From contig JASGIS010000001.1 of assembly GCA_047601745.1 (NCBI GenBank), positions 4,030,001-4,094,000 of the forward strand: 64,000 bases of DNA, given 5' to 3'. Below the pieces are notes generated by a model that saw only the letters and a list, made by a program, of their open reading frames with translations, made no database searches and was not told where the DNA came from. Each line of letters starts with the position of its first letter. Position 1 is the stretch's first letter. Below, one piece after another: positions 23,443-33,201 of this stretch. Source of the DNA: JAKPAM01 sp047601745. GTDB lineage: Bacteria; Pseudomonadota; Gammaproteobacteria; Burkholderiales; Burkholderiaceae_E. The translations under genes were made by a program, and so were the position numbers.

Positions 23443-24722
23443 ACCGTTCCCACGCGCTGGTGTGGCTTCCGCCGCGCAGCGTCGGGGAGCGTGCGTTCGC
23501 GACCGACGCCTGTCTGTGGGTCGCGCTGCCTGTCGCGCGAGGCTCGGCGAACGGCAAACCCGCTTATCAGCGCTGCAGCCTCGAGAGCCTGCCGAAGCTG
23601 CGCGCGGTGACGCTGGTTTTCGATGCGCGCGACGTGACGCTGCTGGCCGCGCAGTTGCCGGCGCTGCCGATGGCGCGGCTGCTCAAGGCGGTGCCGAACG
23701 TCGTCGAGGATTCGCTGCTCGCCGACGTGGCCAGTTGCGCGTTCGCGATCGGTCCGGACCTGCCGGACGGCTTGCGAAGCGTCGCGGTCATCGATCGCTC
23801 GTGGCTCGAGTTCGCGGTCGGCGCGTTCGAGCGGCGCGGCCTGACGGTCGCCGGCGCGTGGCCCGCGCAACTGGCGTTGCCTTACCGCAACGGCGGTTGG
23901 GCGGTCGCCTGCGTCAACGACGGGATCGCGGTGCGCACCGGCGATGCCGCCGGTTTCGGCTGGGCCGCGGCCGACAGCTCGCAAAAGCGCGCCGAGGCGC
24001 TGGCCGCCGCGATGCGCGCCGCGTCGGCGGACGCGTCCGCGCGCGTGCTGTCGGGCGAAGGCAGGGCGGCGACCGGCTCGGACGTGGTGCCCGAGTTGTA
24101 CGCCGATAGCGAGGACTGGTCGTCGCCGATCGAACGGGTCGCGCGGATGCTCGAGCAGCCGCTGCACGCGCAGGCGCTGCCGGTGCCGCGCGATTGTCCG
24201 ATCGATCTGCGCGAGGCCTTGAGCGCCAATGCCCGGCAGCGCTGGCTGGCGCGCGTCGACTGGCGCGCCTGGCGATGGCCGGCCGCGCTGGCGGCCGCCT
24301 GCGTGCTGTTGTCGCTGCTCGGCCTGAACCTTCACTGGGCGCAGTTGGCGCAGCAGCGCACGATGCTGAAATCGACGATCGACCGGCGTTTCCAGCAGAC
24401 GTTTCCGAATGCCCAGATCGTCGATCCGATGCTGCAGATGCAGCGGCAGGTGTCCGCGCTGCGGGCGCGCACCGGCCAGAGCGGGCCCGACGATTTCGTG
24501 CCGCTGGTCGCGAGGTTCGCGCGCGCGCTCGGTCCCCGCGCCAACGATTCGCTGGCCGGCATCGAGTATCGCGATGGCAAGCTCAGCGTCCGGTTCCAGC
24601 CGGTGTTCGTCGAATCCAGCGCGGTCCGGGAAGGTTTGCGCGAGTCCTGCCGGCAGCAAGGTCTGGTGCTGCGCTTCGACAGCGACAGCGAGCCGACCGC
24701 GTCGGTCTCGGTCAGTTCCTGA
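23424..24722 (+). CDS. gspL: Type II secretion system protein L
   Basis: This 432-residue bitopic inner-membrane protein has an actin-like cytoplasmic domain (VTLVFDARDVTLLAAQLPALP, LLKAVPNVVEDSLLADVASC). One transmembrane helix (about 288-306, WPAALAAACVLLSLLGLNL) is followed by a ferredoxin-like periplasmic domain. GspL recruits the ATPase GspE to the membrane and pairs with GspM. It overlaps gspK by 19 bp and precedes gspM by 12 bp. Confidence 0.88.
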   Translation: MAASFLNRSHALVWLPPRSVGERAFATDACLWVALPVARGSANGKPAYQRCSLESLPKLRAVTLVFDARDVTLLAAQLPALPMARLLKAVPNVVEDSLLADVASCAFAIGPDLPDGLRSVAVIDRSWLEFAVGAFERRGLTVAGAWPAQLALPYRNGGWAVACVNDGIAVRTGDAAGFGWAAADSSQKRAEALAAAMRAASADASARVLSGEGRAATGSDVVPELYADSEDWSSPIERVARMLEQPLHAQALPVPRDCPIDLREALSANARQRWLARVDWRAWRWPAALAAACVLLSLLGLNLHWAQLAQQRTMLKSTIDRRFQQTFPNAQIVDPMLQMQRQVSALRARTGQSGPDDFVPLVARFARALGPRANDSLAGIEYRDGKLSVRFQPVFVESSAVREGLRESCRQQGLVLRFDSDSEPTASVSVSS

Positions 24723-24734
24723 ACGAGGCCGACG

Positions 24735-25235
24735 ATGATCGAGAAGTTCTTCGAATGGTGGCGTTCGCTGGCGCGGCGGGAAAAACGCATGCTGATCGCC
24801 GGCGTATCGGTGATCGTGCTGGCCATCGTCTACCTGGGGTTGTTCGAGCCGGCCTGGAAAGGGCGCCGCCAGTTGGAAGCCGAGTTGCCGCAGTTGCGGG
24901 CCCAGGTCGCGCAGATCGACGCGATGTCGGTCGAGGCCCGTCGGCTGGCGGCGCTGCCCAGCGGCAACGATTCGCCGCACGCGATGCGGCAGGCGTTCGA
25001 ATCGTCGATCGACGCGGCGGGCATGCGTCCGTACGTGTCGCAGATCAAGCTGTCCGGCGAGGTGCTCGACGTGCGCTTCAAGGAAGTGCCGTTCGCGGCG
25101 TGGATCGATTGGGCCGACGCGGCGCTGCGCGAGACGCGCCTGCGCGTCGTCGATGCGGCCATCCAGCGGGAGGCGCAATTGGGCAAGGTATCGGTGCGGT
25201 TGTCGCTCGAAGCGCCTCGGCGCGAAGACAGGTAG
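24735..25235 (+). CDS. gspM: Type II secretion system protein M
   Basis: The 166-residue protein has a short cytoplasmic N-terminus (MIEKFFEWWRSLARREKRML), one transmembrane helix (about 19-36) and a periplasmic ferredoxin-like domain ending VSVRLSLEAPR. Length and topology match GspM, the partner of GspL in the assembly platform. GAGGCC lies just upstream of the ATG. Confidence 0.88.
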   Translation: MIEKFFEWWRSLARREKRMLIAGVSVIVLAIVYLGLFEPAWKGRRQLEAELPQLRAQVAQIDAMSVEARRLAALPSGNDSPHAMRQAFESSIDAAGMRPYVSQIKLSGEVLDVRFKEVPFAAWIDWADAALRETRLRVVDAAIQREAQLGKVSVRLSLEAPRREDR

Positions 25236-25240
25236 GCACG

Positions 25241-26020
25241 ATGAGGTTCGTTCGCGGATTGCTGTGGGGATTGGCCGTGCTGGTCGTGGCGGTCGGCACG
25301 TTCCTGTGGAGCGCGCCGGCATCGTTCGGCGACTGGGCGCTGGCGCGGATCAGCGCGGGGCGCGTGCGCCTGGCCGATACCGGCGGCACGCTGTGGGACG
25401 GCAGGGGCCGCGTCGTGCTGGTCGATACCGCGATGCCCGCTTCGGATCGCTACCTGTTGAACGGGCTGGTGCTGCCCGGGCAGTTGCGCTGGCAGGTGCG
25501 CGCGTTGCCGTTGCTGATCGGCATGGTCGACATCACGGCCTCGCTCGACGGCATCAGCGCGCCGCTGAAACTGTCGGGTTCGTTCAACGAGATCCGGGGT
25601 TCGGCCGGCGTGCTGAACCTGCCGTCGGTCGATCTGGGGCGCCTCGGTTCGCCGTGGAACACGATTCGCCCGTCGGCCGCCGTGGGGCTGCAGTGGAACG
25701 GATTCACGATCCAGCGGGGCGTGTTCGACGGCAAGCTCGTCATCGAGTTGCGTGATGCCTCGTCGTCGATGAGTCCGGTGCGGCCGCTCGGCAGCTACCG
25801 GATCGACGTCGACAGTCGTCGGTCCGGGACCGACGTCGCTTTGACGACGGTCAGCGGGCCGCTGAATCTGGCGGGAAAAGGCGTCTGGAATAATCGTTCG
25901 GGGCTGCGTTTTTCCGCCACGGCCGAATCCGACGCCAGGGAGCGCGATCGACTGCAGGGCTTCCTCGCCCTGCTCGGCCGTCGCGAGGGCGACAAGATAG
26001 TCTTCAAGATCGGGGCCTGA
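25241..26020 (+). CDS. gspN: Type II secretion system protein N
   Basis: The 259-residue protein has one N-terminal transmembrane helix (RGLLWGLAVLVVAVGTFLW) followed by a beta-rich periplasmic domain (RVRLADTGGTLWDGRGRVVL, LRWQVRALPLLIG). This is the T2SSN pattern of accessory GspN proteins found in Burkholderia-type and Xanthomonas-type systems. It starts 5 bp after gspM and ends 3 bp before gspD. Its exact role is not settled; proposals include linking inner-membrane platform and secretin. Confidence 0.82.
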   Translation: MRFVRGLLWGLAVLVVAVGTFLWSAPASFGDWALARISAGRVRLADTGGTLWDGRGRVVLVDTAMPASDRYLLNGLVLPGQLRWQVRALPLLIGMVDITASLDGISAPLKLSGSFNEIRGSAGVLNLPSVDLGRLGSPWNTIRPSAAVGLQWNGFTIQRGVFDGKLVIELRDASSSMSPVRPLGSYRIDVDSRRSGTDVALTTVSGPLNLAGKGVWNNRSGLRFSATAESDARERDRLQGFLALLGRREGDKIVFKIGA

Positions 26021-26023
26021 CCT

Positions 26024-28615
26024 TTGCCTACGACGTTTCAATCGACCATTCGCCGCAGGGCGTCGCGTCGGGCCGCTGGCGGCCTGCTGGCGATCGCCGT
26101 CGCGGTGATTCCCGCGATCTGGATCAGCAGCCCGGCGCTCGCCGCCGACGATCCGATCTCCCTCAATTTCAAGGACGCCGAGATCGATTCGGTCGTCGGC
26201 GCTTATGGCCATCTGCTGAACCGGACGTTCATCATCGACCCGCGCGTGCGCGGCAAGATCACGCTCGAGACGCCGAGACCGGTCAGCCGCGAGCAGGCCT
26301 ACGAACTGCTGCAGGCCGCGCTGCGGATGCAGGGCTTCGCGATCGTCGACAACGGCGGGCTGGCCAAGGTCGTGCCCGAGGCGGACGCCAAGCTGCAATC
26401 GGGGCCGGTGACGGTGCCGGGCACCGCGCGCGCTTCGCAGGGGGATCAGGTCGTCACCCAGATCTTCCGGCTGCAGCACGAGTCGGCGTCCAATCTCGTG
26501 CCCGTGCTGCGGCCGCTGATCACGCCGAACAACACGATCACCGCGTACCCGAACAACAACTCGCTGGTCATCACCGACTACGCGGCCAACGTGCAGCGGC
26601 TGGCGCGGATCATCTCGAGCCTCGACGGCCCGACCAGCAGCGAGGTCGAGATCGTGCCGATCCGCAACGCGCTGGCTTCGGACATCGCGGTGACGCTGAC
26701 CAAGCTGATCGACGACGGCGCGCGGGTCGGCGGCGCCGGCGGTGCCACGCCGTCCGATCCCGGCCAGCGGGTGATGGTGCTGGCCGATCCGCGGATGAAC
26801 GCGATCATGATCCGTGCCGCGAGCCCGGCCCGGATGAACCTCGCCAAGAGCCTGGTCGGCCGGCTCGACCAGCCGTCGACGAGCCCGGGCAACATCCACG
26901 TCGTCTACCTGCGCAACGCCGAGGCGCTGCGGCTCGCGCAGGTGCTGCGCGGCGTGCTGGCCGGCGACGGCGGCGCCGGGGGTGTCGGCGGCATGCAGGG
27001 CGGATACCAGAACACGCAGACCGGCATGACCCAGCAGACGCCCGGCACCGCGTTCGGGCAGCAGACGCAGTCCGCCGGCATGCTGGGCAGCCAGCAGCAG
27101 AGCAGCGCGTCGACGACGCCGCTGCAGAACTCGTCGCAGCAGTCGAACCAGCCGACGGCGATCGTCGCGGGCGGGGCGGTGATCGCCGCCGATCCGGCGA
27201 CCAACTCGCTGATCATCACCGCGCCGGATCCGCTGTACCGCAACCTGCGCGAGGTGATCGACCGGCTCGACGCGCGGCGCGCGCAGATCTACATCGAATC
27301 GCTGATCGTCGAGATCTCGGCCACGCGCGCGGCCGAGTTGGGCGTGCAGTGGCAGTTCCTCGACCAGACCAAGCGCGTGATCGGCGGCACCAATTTCAAC
27401 GGTTCCACCGGCGGCGGCAACATCATCACCAGCGCGACCAACAACCTGACCAACGTCGGCACCGGCCTGAACCTGGGCATCATCGACGGCGCGGTGACGA
27501 TCGGCGGCACGCAGATCCTGAACCTGGGCCTGCTGGCCAGCGCGCTCGAGACCAACGCCGGCGCCAACATCCTGGCGACGCCCAACCTGCTGACGCTGGA
27601 CAACGAAGAGGCGCGGATCATCATCGGCCAGAACGTGCCGTTCATTACCGGGCAGTACGCGACGACGGCCACGACGACCGGCACCGTCAATCCGTTCCAG
27701 ACGATCGAGCGCAAGGACGTCGGTACCGTGCTGCGCGTGCGGCCGCAGGTGTCCGAGGCCGGCGCCGTCAAGCTGACGATCTTCCAGGAGGTGTCGAGCG
27801 TCTCGGACGCGTCGCTGTCGGCGGGGCTGATCACGAACCGCCGCGCGATCGAATCGAACGTGCTCGTCGACGACGGGCAGATGATCGTGCTCGGCGGGCT
27901 GATCGAGGATCGCGTCGAGGGCGGCGAGCAGAAGGTGCCGGGGCTGGGCAACCTGCCGCTGATCGGACAGTTGTTCCGCTACGACAATCGCAAGCACACG
28001 AAGACCAATCTGATGGTCTTCCTGCGCCCGCGCGTGCTGCGCGACACCGAGTCGTCGAGCATCGCGACGACCGATCGCTACGACTACATCCGTCAGCTCC
28101 AGGCCGATACGCGGCTGCCCACGCACTGGGCGCTGCCCGAGTATCAGTCGCCGGTGCTGCCGCCCGCCGGCGGCGTGCCGAGCGCGCCGTCGCGCGGCGC
28201 CGGTGCGCCGATGATGGTGCCGGTTCCCGACGGGGGCGGCCGCGGCGGTTATCCGCCGAGCGATCCGGGCGCGCCGGCGCCGCAGCCGGCGATACCCGCG
28301 CCGACCGTGCCGCCGTCGCCGCCGGTGCAGCCGGTTCCTCAGGCGCCCGGCGCGTCCGCGCCCGGTGCGGCGCCCGGCGGTCCGGGAGTGTTCCCGGTCG
28401 TGCCGCCGACGGCCGCGACCGGCGACGGCGGTGCAACGGCCGACAACACGATCGACGCGCGGACCAGCCGGTCGGCGGCGCAGACGCAGCAGGCGCCGGC
28501 GCCGATCACCCGATCGGTGCCGACGATGATCCAGACGGCGCCCGGCGAGGGCCTGGTCCCGGTCGATCGCGATCCGCGCGCGCAGCCCGCCGGTCCGACG
28601 GTCAGTCCGAACTGA
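26024..28615 (+). CDS. gspD: Type II secretion outer-membrane secretin D
   Basis: The 863-residue protein forms the outer-membrane channel. It has a TTG start, basic leader and hydrophobic signal ending PALAADDP, N0 domain (ISLNFKDAEIDSVVGAYGHLLNRTFIIDPRVRGKI), then N1-N3 repeats (VPVLRPLITPNNTITAYPNNNSLVITD and similar). A Gly/Gln/Ser-rich loop lies at about 315-385. The secretin core includes ANILATPNLLTLDNEEA and VPGLGNLPLIGQLFRYD. The last 150 residues are a Pro/Ala/Gly-rich tail beyond the usual end, possibly replacing a pilotin-binding domain. No in-frame ATG would preserve the signal. Confidence 0.93.
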   Translation: MPTTFQSTIRRRASRRAAGGLLAIAVAVIPAIWISSPALAADDPISLNFKDAEIDSVVGAYGHLLNRTFIIDPRVRGKITLETPRPVSREQAYELLQAALRMQGFAIVDNGGLAKVVPEADAKLQSGPVTVPGTARASQGDQVVTQIFRLQHESASNLVPVLRPLITPNNTITAYPNNNSLVITDYAANVQRLARIISSLDGPTSSEVEIVPIRNALASDIAVTLTKLIDDGARVGGAGGATPSDPGQRVMVLADPRMNAIMIRAASPARMNLAKSLVGRLDQPSTSPGNIHVVYLRNAEALRLAQVLRGVLAGDGGAGGVGGMQGGYQNTQTGMTQQTPGTAFGQQTQSAGMLGSQQQSSASTTPLQNSSQQSNQPTAIVAGGAVIAADPATNSLIITAPDPLYRNLREVIDRLDARRAQIYIESLIVEISATRAAELGVQWQFLDQTKRVIGGTNFNGSTGGGNIITSATNNLTNVGTGLNLGIIDGAVTIGGTQILNLGLLASALETNAGANILATPNLLTLDNEEARIIIGQNVPFITGQYATTATTTGTVNPFQTIERKDVGTVLRVRPQVSEAGAVKLTIFQEVSSVSDASLSAGLITNRRAIESNVLVDDGQMIVLGGLIEDRVEGGEQKVPGLGNLPLIGQLFRYDNRKHTKTNLMVFLRPRVLRDTESSSIATTDRYDYIRQLQADTRLPTHWALPEYQSPVLPPAGGVPSAPSRGAGAPMMVPVPDGGGRGGYPPSDPGAPAPQPAIPAPTVPPSPPVQPVPQAPGASAPGAAPGGPGVFPVVPPTAATGDGGATADNTIDARTSRSAAQTQQAPAPITRSVPTMIQTAPGEGLVPVDRDPRAQPAGPTVSPN

Positions 28616-28635
28616 ACCGCCCGAGCACACCGACG

Positions 28636-30075
28636 ATGTCCACGGTATCGCCCGCCCGCTACGTCCCTTATGGCTTCGCGCGCACGCACAAGGTGCTCGT
28701 GCGCGCCGCCTCCGAAGAAGCGATCGAGGTCTGGATCGGCAGCGCGACGCCGCTGCACGCGCTGGCCGAACTGACGCGCTCGCTGCCTTACCGGCTCGTC
28801 ACCGTGGTCAAGCCCGACGACGAACTGAGCACGGCGATCTCGCAGGCGTATTCGCAGCAGGAAGGGTCGGCGGCCTCGGTCGTCGACGAGGTCGCCGGCG
28901 ACCTGGACCTGTCGCGTCTGATGCAGGACATCCCGAAGATCGAGGATCTGCTCGAGACCGAGGACGACGCGCCGATCATCCGGATGATCAACGCGCTGCT
29001 GACGCAGGCCAGCCGCGACGGCGCGTCCGACATCCACATCGAGCCGTTCGAGACGTATTCGATCGTTCGCTTCCGCGTCGACGGCACGCTGCGCGACGTC
29101 GTGCGGCCGCGGCGCGAGCTGCACGCGGCGCTGATCTCGCGGATCAAGATCCTCGCGCAGCTCGACATCGCCGAGAAGCGCCTGCCGCAGGACGGGCGGA
29201 TCGCGCTGCGGATCGGCGGCCGGCCGATCGACGTGCGGGTCTCGACGCTGCCGACCGGCCATGGCGAGCGCGCGGTACTGCGTCTGCTCGATAAGGAGGC
29301 GGGCCGGCTCGACCTGGGCAAGCTCGGCATGAGCGCGCAGGCGCTAGTGACCTTCGACAGCCTGATCCACCAGCCGCACGGCATCGTGCTGGTGACCGGC
29401 CCGACCGGTTCGGGCAAGACCACGACGCTGTACGCGGCGATGGGCCGGATCGATGCGACGACGACCAACGTGCTGACCGTCGAGGATCCGATCGAGTACG
29501 ACCTGGACGGCATCGGCCAGACGCAGGTCAACGCCAAGATCGACATGACGTTCGCCAAGGCGCTGCGCTCGATCCTGCGCCAGGATCCGGACGTGATCAT
29601 GATCGGCGAGATCCGCGACCTCGAGACCGCGCAGATCGCCGTGCAGGCCTCGCTGACCGGCCACCTGGTGCTGGCCACGCTGCACACGAACGACGCGGTG
29701 TCGGCCGTCACGCGCCTGATCGACATGGGCATCGAGCCCTTCCTGCTCGCGTCGACGCTGCTCGGCGTGGTCGGCCAGCGGCTGGTGCGCAAGCTGTGTT
29801 CGCAGTGCAAGCAGCCCGATCCGCTGACCGGCGGTTATCGCCCGGTCGGCTGCCTGGCGTGCAACAAGACGGGTTTCCACGGGCGCAGCGGCATCTACGA
29901 ACTGTTCACCGTCAGCGACGAGGTGCGCACGCAGATCCATGGCAACGTGCCCGAGAGCGAGATCCGCGAGACGGCGCGGCGAGAGGGCATGCAGACGATG
30001 CGCGAAGACGGTCAGCGCTGGGTCAAGTCGGGCGTCACCTCGCTCGACGAAGTGATCCGCGTGACGCGCGACTAA
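28636..30075 (+). CDS. gspE: Type II secretion ATPase E
   Basis: This 479-residue cytoplasmic hexameric ATPase powers pseudopilus assembly. Walker A GPTGSGKTT begins near residue 255, the Asp box VEDPIEYDLDGIGQTQVN, Walker B RQDPDVIMIGEIRD and His box LTGHLVLATLHTNDA follow. A four-cysteine zinc site is visible (CSQCKQPD and GCLACNKTG). The N-terminal domain that contacts GspL is at about 1-110. ATG at 28636 is 20 bp after gspD. Confidence 0.96.
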   Translation: MSTVSPARYVPYGFARTHKVLVRAASEEAIEVWIGSATPLHALAELTRSLPYRLVTVVKPDDELSTAISQAYSQQEGSAASVVDEVAGDLDLSRLMQDIPKIEDLLETEDDAPIIRMINALLTQASRDGASDIHIEPFETYSIVRFRVDGTLRDVVRPRRELHAALISRIKILAQLDIAEKRLPQDGRIALRIGGRPIDVRVSTLPTGHGERAVLRLLDKEAGRLDLGKLGMSAQALVTFDSLIHQPHGIVLVTGPTGSGKTTTLYAAMGRIDATTTNVLTVEDPIEYDLDGIGQTQVNAKIDMTFAKALRSILRQDPDVIMIGEIRDLETAQIAVQASLTGHLVLATLHTNDAVSAVTRLIDMGIEPFLLASTLLGVVGQRLVRKLCSQCKQPDPLTGGYRPVGCLACNKTGFHGRSGIYELFTVSDEVRTQIHGNVPESEIRETARREGMQTMREDGQRWVKSGVTSLDEVIRVTRD

Positions 30076-30087
30076 GAGCAGGTTTCG

Positions 30088-31296
30088 ATGCCCGCCTACC
30101 GATTCGAAGCCGCGCGCGCGTCCGGTGCCGTCGAGAAGGGCGTCGTCGACGCCGACTCGCCGCGCCACGCGCGCAGCATCCTGCGCGAGCGGGGGCTGAC
30201 GCCGCTGGACGTGAGCACGCTGCAGGAGGCGTCGGCCGGCGCGAGCCGTTCGATCGGCGGGCGCATGCGCGTCGCCGAACTGGCGCTGTGCACGCGCCAG
30301 CTCGCGGCGCTGCTGTCGGCCAGGCTGCCGCTCGAGCGCGCGCTCGGCGCGGTCATCGACCAGGCCGAGCGATCGCTGGTGCGCGAGCGTTTCGCGGCGG
30401 TGCGCAGCGACGTGATCTCGGGCCAGACCTTCGCGCACGCGCTGGCCAAGTATCCGCGCGATTTTCCGGACGTCTATCGGGCGCTGGTCAGCGCGGGCGA
30501 GCAGTCGGGCGACCTGGCGCGGGTGATGAACCGGCTGGCCGACTACGTCGAATCGCGGACCGCATTGTCGCAGCGGATCATGATGGCGTTCACTTACCCG
30601 GCGATCGTGACCGTCGTGGCGATCGGCGTCATCGTCGCGCTGCTGACCTACGTCGTGCCGCAGGTGGTCGGCGTGTTCGCGCAGACCAAGCAGAAGCTGC
30701 CGTTCCTGACGGTCGCGCTGATCGCCGTGTCGGACTTCCTGCGCACCTGGGGCTGGTGGCTGCTGGGCGCGATCATCGCGGCCGTCATCGGCTTCCGGCT
30801 GGCGTTGCGCTCGCCGACGGTCAAGCTCGCCGTGCACGAGCGGATGCTGACGCTGCCGTTGTTCGGGCGGCTGATCCGCGGCATGAACACCGCGCGCTTC
30901 GCGTCGACGCTGGCGATCCTGGGCAACAGCGGCGTGCCGCTGATCCGCGCGCTCGAGGCCGGCGCGCAGACGCTGAGCAACGTCGCGCTGCGCGCGAACG
31001 TCGCCGACTCGATCGCGCGGGTGCGCGAGGGATCGGCGCTGTCGCGGGCACTGGGGGCCGGCAAGCAGTTCCCGCCGATGATGATCCACATGATCGCCAG
31101 CGGCGAGGCGACCGGCGATCTGCCGCAGATGCTCGATCGCACCGCCGAGACGCTGTCGCAGGAAACCGAGCGCCGCGCGATGATGCTGACGAGCCTGCTC
31201 GAACCGATGCTGATCCTGGTGATGGGCGTGGTCGTGCTGCTGATCGTGCTCGCGGTGCTGCTGCCGATCATCGAGATCAACCAGCTCGTGCGCTGA
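30088..31296 (+). CDS. gspF: Type II secretion inner-membrane protein F
   Basis: This 402-residue polytopic platform protein has two homologous cytoplasmic helical domains (LCTRQLAALLSARLPLERAL and ARFASTLAILGNSGVPLIRALE), each followed by membrane helices (MAFTYPAIVTVVAIGVIVALL; LLEPMLILVMGVVVLLIVLAVLLP). The N-terminus MPAYRFEAARASGAVEKGVVDAD is typical of GspF. It is the last gene of the operon; no prepilin peptidase gene is present in the window. Confidence 0.95.
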   Translation: MPAYRFEAARASGAVEKGVVDADSPRHARSILRERGLTPLDVSTLQEASAGASRSIGGRMRVAELALCTRQLAALLSARLPLERALGAVIDQAERSLVRERFAAVRSDVISGQTFAHALAKYPRDFPDVYRALVSAGEQSGDLARVMNRLADYVESRTALSQRIMMAFTYPAIVTVVAIGVIVALLTYVVPQVVGVFAQTKQKLPFLTVALIAVSDFLRTWGWWLLGAIIAAVIGFRLALRSPTVKLAVHERMLTLPLFGRLIRGMNTARFASTLAILGNSGVPLIRALEAGAQTLSNVALRANVADSIARVREGSALSRALGAGKQFPPMMIHMIASGEATGDLPQMLDRTAETLSQETERRAMMLTSLLEPMLILVMGVVVLLIVLAVLLPIIEINQLVR

Positions 31297-31583
31297 CCGC
31301 GCGAACGCCGGCGGCGCGAGCGGATCGCGCGCGCCCGTCTCGTCCGACCCGACCCGACCCGTTCCGTCCCGTCCGACCCGTCCGACCGGTTCCCGGCGTC
31401 CGGTCTCGGCGTCCGGTCTCGGCGTCGGGCTCGATCGGGCGCGTCCACTCGAAGACTTGAAGTTCGGCACCCGGGCAGCATCTATCCGGGACATCATCTA
31501 TCATCGCTGATGCCCGGCGCCGGGGCGGGCGCGAATCGATCGCGCCATGCGGACCGGGACGGGGCACACGGAGGACCGAGACC

Positions 31584-31907
31584 ATGTGGATGCTGCGGCT
31601 GCGCCGGTTCGTGCGCGTGATGAGCAAAGGGGGCTGGATGCTGCTGTGGGCGCTGCGCGACGCGCGCACGCCGCTTGTGGTCAAGGCGGGCACCGTCGCG
31701 GTGCTCGCTTACCTGATCAGCCCGATCGATCTGATACCGGACTGGCCGATCCTCGGCTGGTTCGACGACGCGGCGCTGCTGATGATCGCGATCCCGTTCC
31801 TGCTCGACCGGCTGCCGGACCCGGTGCGGACGCAGGCGCAGGCGGCGTCCGAGCGTTCGAGGCTGCGCCGCTGGTTCGGCGGTGCGGGACTGGGCGGGCG
31901 CGCCTAG
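31584..31907 (+). CDS. DUF1232 (YkvA-like) membrane protein
   Basis: The 107-residue protein contains the DUF1232 hallmark YLISPIDLIPDWPILGWFDDAALL (about residues 47-70), an amphipathic/hydrophobic segment conserved in many bacteria, preceded by a hydrophobic stretch TPLVVKAGTVAVLA. Function of the family is unknown. It is preceded by a 287-bp gap rich in CCGAC-type short repeats and lies apart from gspF. The start is the first ATG of the frame. Confidence 0.75.
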   Translation: MWMLRLRRFVRVMSKGGWMLLWALRDARTPLVVKAGTVAVLAYLISPIDLIPDWPILGWFDDAALLMIAIPFLLDRLPDPVRTQAQAASERSRLRRWFGGAGLGGRA

Positions 31908-31994
31908 CGCCTCGATGCCTCGGTAGCGTGGCATCGCGCGGTGCGCGGCGCACCGTCGGCCAACCGATATTTTGTAGAGAGAACGGAAGAGACC

Positions 31995-33116
31995 ATGATG
32001 ACGAGCGCCGATGCAGCGCGAACCGAGGTTCCCAAGAAACTGAGCGATCCCCTGTCCCTGACGCGAGGCCCGGCGATGAAGAACCGCTTCATGCTGGCGC
32101 CGCTGACGAACATGCAGAGCAATGCCGACGGTACGCTGCATGAAGACGAATACAAGTGGCTGGTGCGCCGCGCCGAGGGCGGATTCGCGTTGACGATGAC
32201 CTGCGCGGCGCACGTGCAGCGCAACGGCCAGCTCGCCGCCGGCCAGCTCGGCATCTGGAGCGACGATCATCTGGCCGGCCTGACCCGCCTGGCCGACGGC
32301 ATCCGCGCCGCGGGCAGCCTGTCGTCGGTGCAGTTGCATCACGGCGGGCAGCGGGCGATTCCGAAGCTGACCGGCAGCGAGCCGGTCGCGCCGGTCGCGA
32401 TGCCCAAGACCGGGGCGCGCGCGATGACGACCGACGAGGTGCGCCGGCTGCGCGATGATTTCATCAAGGCCGCGGTCCGCGCCGAGAAGGCCGGGTTCGA
32501 CGGCGTCGAATTGCACGGCGCCCATGGTTACCTGCTGTGCCATTTCCTCGATACCGGCAACCTGCGCGACGACGAGTACGGCGGTTCGTTGGAGAATCGC
32601 GCGCGCCTGATCAACGAAATCGTCGACGGCGTCCGGGCCGTGACGAGGCCGGACTTCCAGCTCGGCGTTCGCCTGTCGCCCGAGCGTTTCGGCATGTCGC
32701 TGTCGGACATCCGCACGGTCGCGGCCGAACTGATGGCGTCCGGCAAGATCGATTTCCTCGACATGTCGCTATGGAGCGTGTTCCAGCAGCCGGTCGAAGG
32801 CGAGGCCTTCGGCAAGCGCCTGATCGACTGCTTCACCAGCCTGCCGCGCGGCGATACCCGGCTCGGCGTCGCCGGCAAGATCATGGACGCGGCGACCGCG
32901 CAAGCCTGCCTCGACGCGGGCGCGGACTTCGTGCTGATCGGGCGCGGTGCGATCCTGCATCACGACTTTCCGCGCCGCGCGATCGCCGATCCGTCGTTCT
33001 CGTCGGTGCCGCTGCCCGTCAGCCGCGAGTATCTGGCTTCGGAATCGCTCGGGCCGAACTTCATCCATTACATGGCGACCGGCTGGAAGGACTTCGTCGA
33101 GCAGCAGGCGGCTTGA
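31995..33116 (+). CDS. NADH:flavin oxidoreductase (old yellow enzyme family)
   Basis: This 373-residue TIM-barrel flavoprotein has the FMN-binding N-terminus MKNRFMLAPLTNMQS, the substrate-site pair in VQLHHGGQRA, and GFDGVELHGAHGYLLCHFLDTGNLRDDEYGGSLENRARL, which is diagnostic for the family. It ends with phosphate-binding GADFVLIGRGAI. It reduces activated double bonds or related substrates with NAD(P)H. GGAAGAG precedes the ATG. It lies 85 bp upstream of a CoA-transferase gene on the same strand, so a joint catabolic role is possible but unproven. Confidence 0.9.
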   Translation: MMTSADAARTEVPKKLSDPLSLTRGPAMKNRFMLAPLTNMQSNADGTLHEDEYKWLVRRAEGGFALTMTCAAHVQRNGQLAAGQLGIWSDDHLAGLTRLADGIRAAGSLSSVQLHHGGQRAIPKLTGSEPVAPVAMPKTGARAMTTDEVRRLRDDFIKAAVRAEKAGFDGVELHGAHGYLLCHFLDTGNLRDDEYGGSLENRARLINEIVDGVRAVTRPDFQLGVRLSPERFGMSLSDIRTVAAELMASGKIDFLDMSLWSVFQQPVEGEAFGKRLIDCFTSLPRGDTRLGVAGKIMDAATAQACLDAGADFVLIGRGAILHHDFPRRAIADPSFSSVPLPVSREYLASESLGPNFIHYMATGWKDFVEQQAA

Positions 33117-33201
33117 AGGGCGCATCGGCCAATATCGGTGCGTGGCCGGGCGGGATGGCTACAATCTCGTTCTTTTCACCCATCGAACGAGAGGATCCCG
33201 C

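Noticed and set aside
24830..28630. Very long open frame (over 1200 codons) on the minus strand through gspM-gspD
   Set aside because: It is antisense to four clear secretion genes, rich in Arg/Asp/Gly/His as expected for a G+C-rich shadow frame, and has no domain motif.
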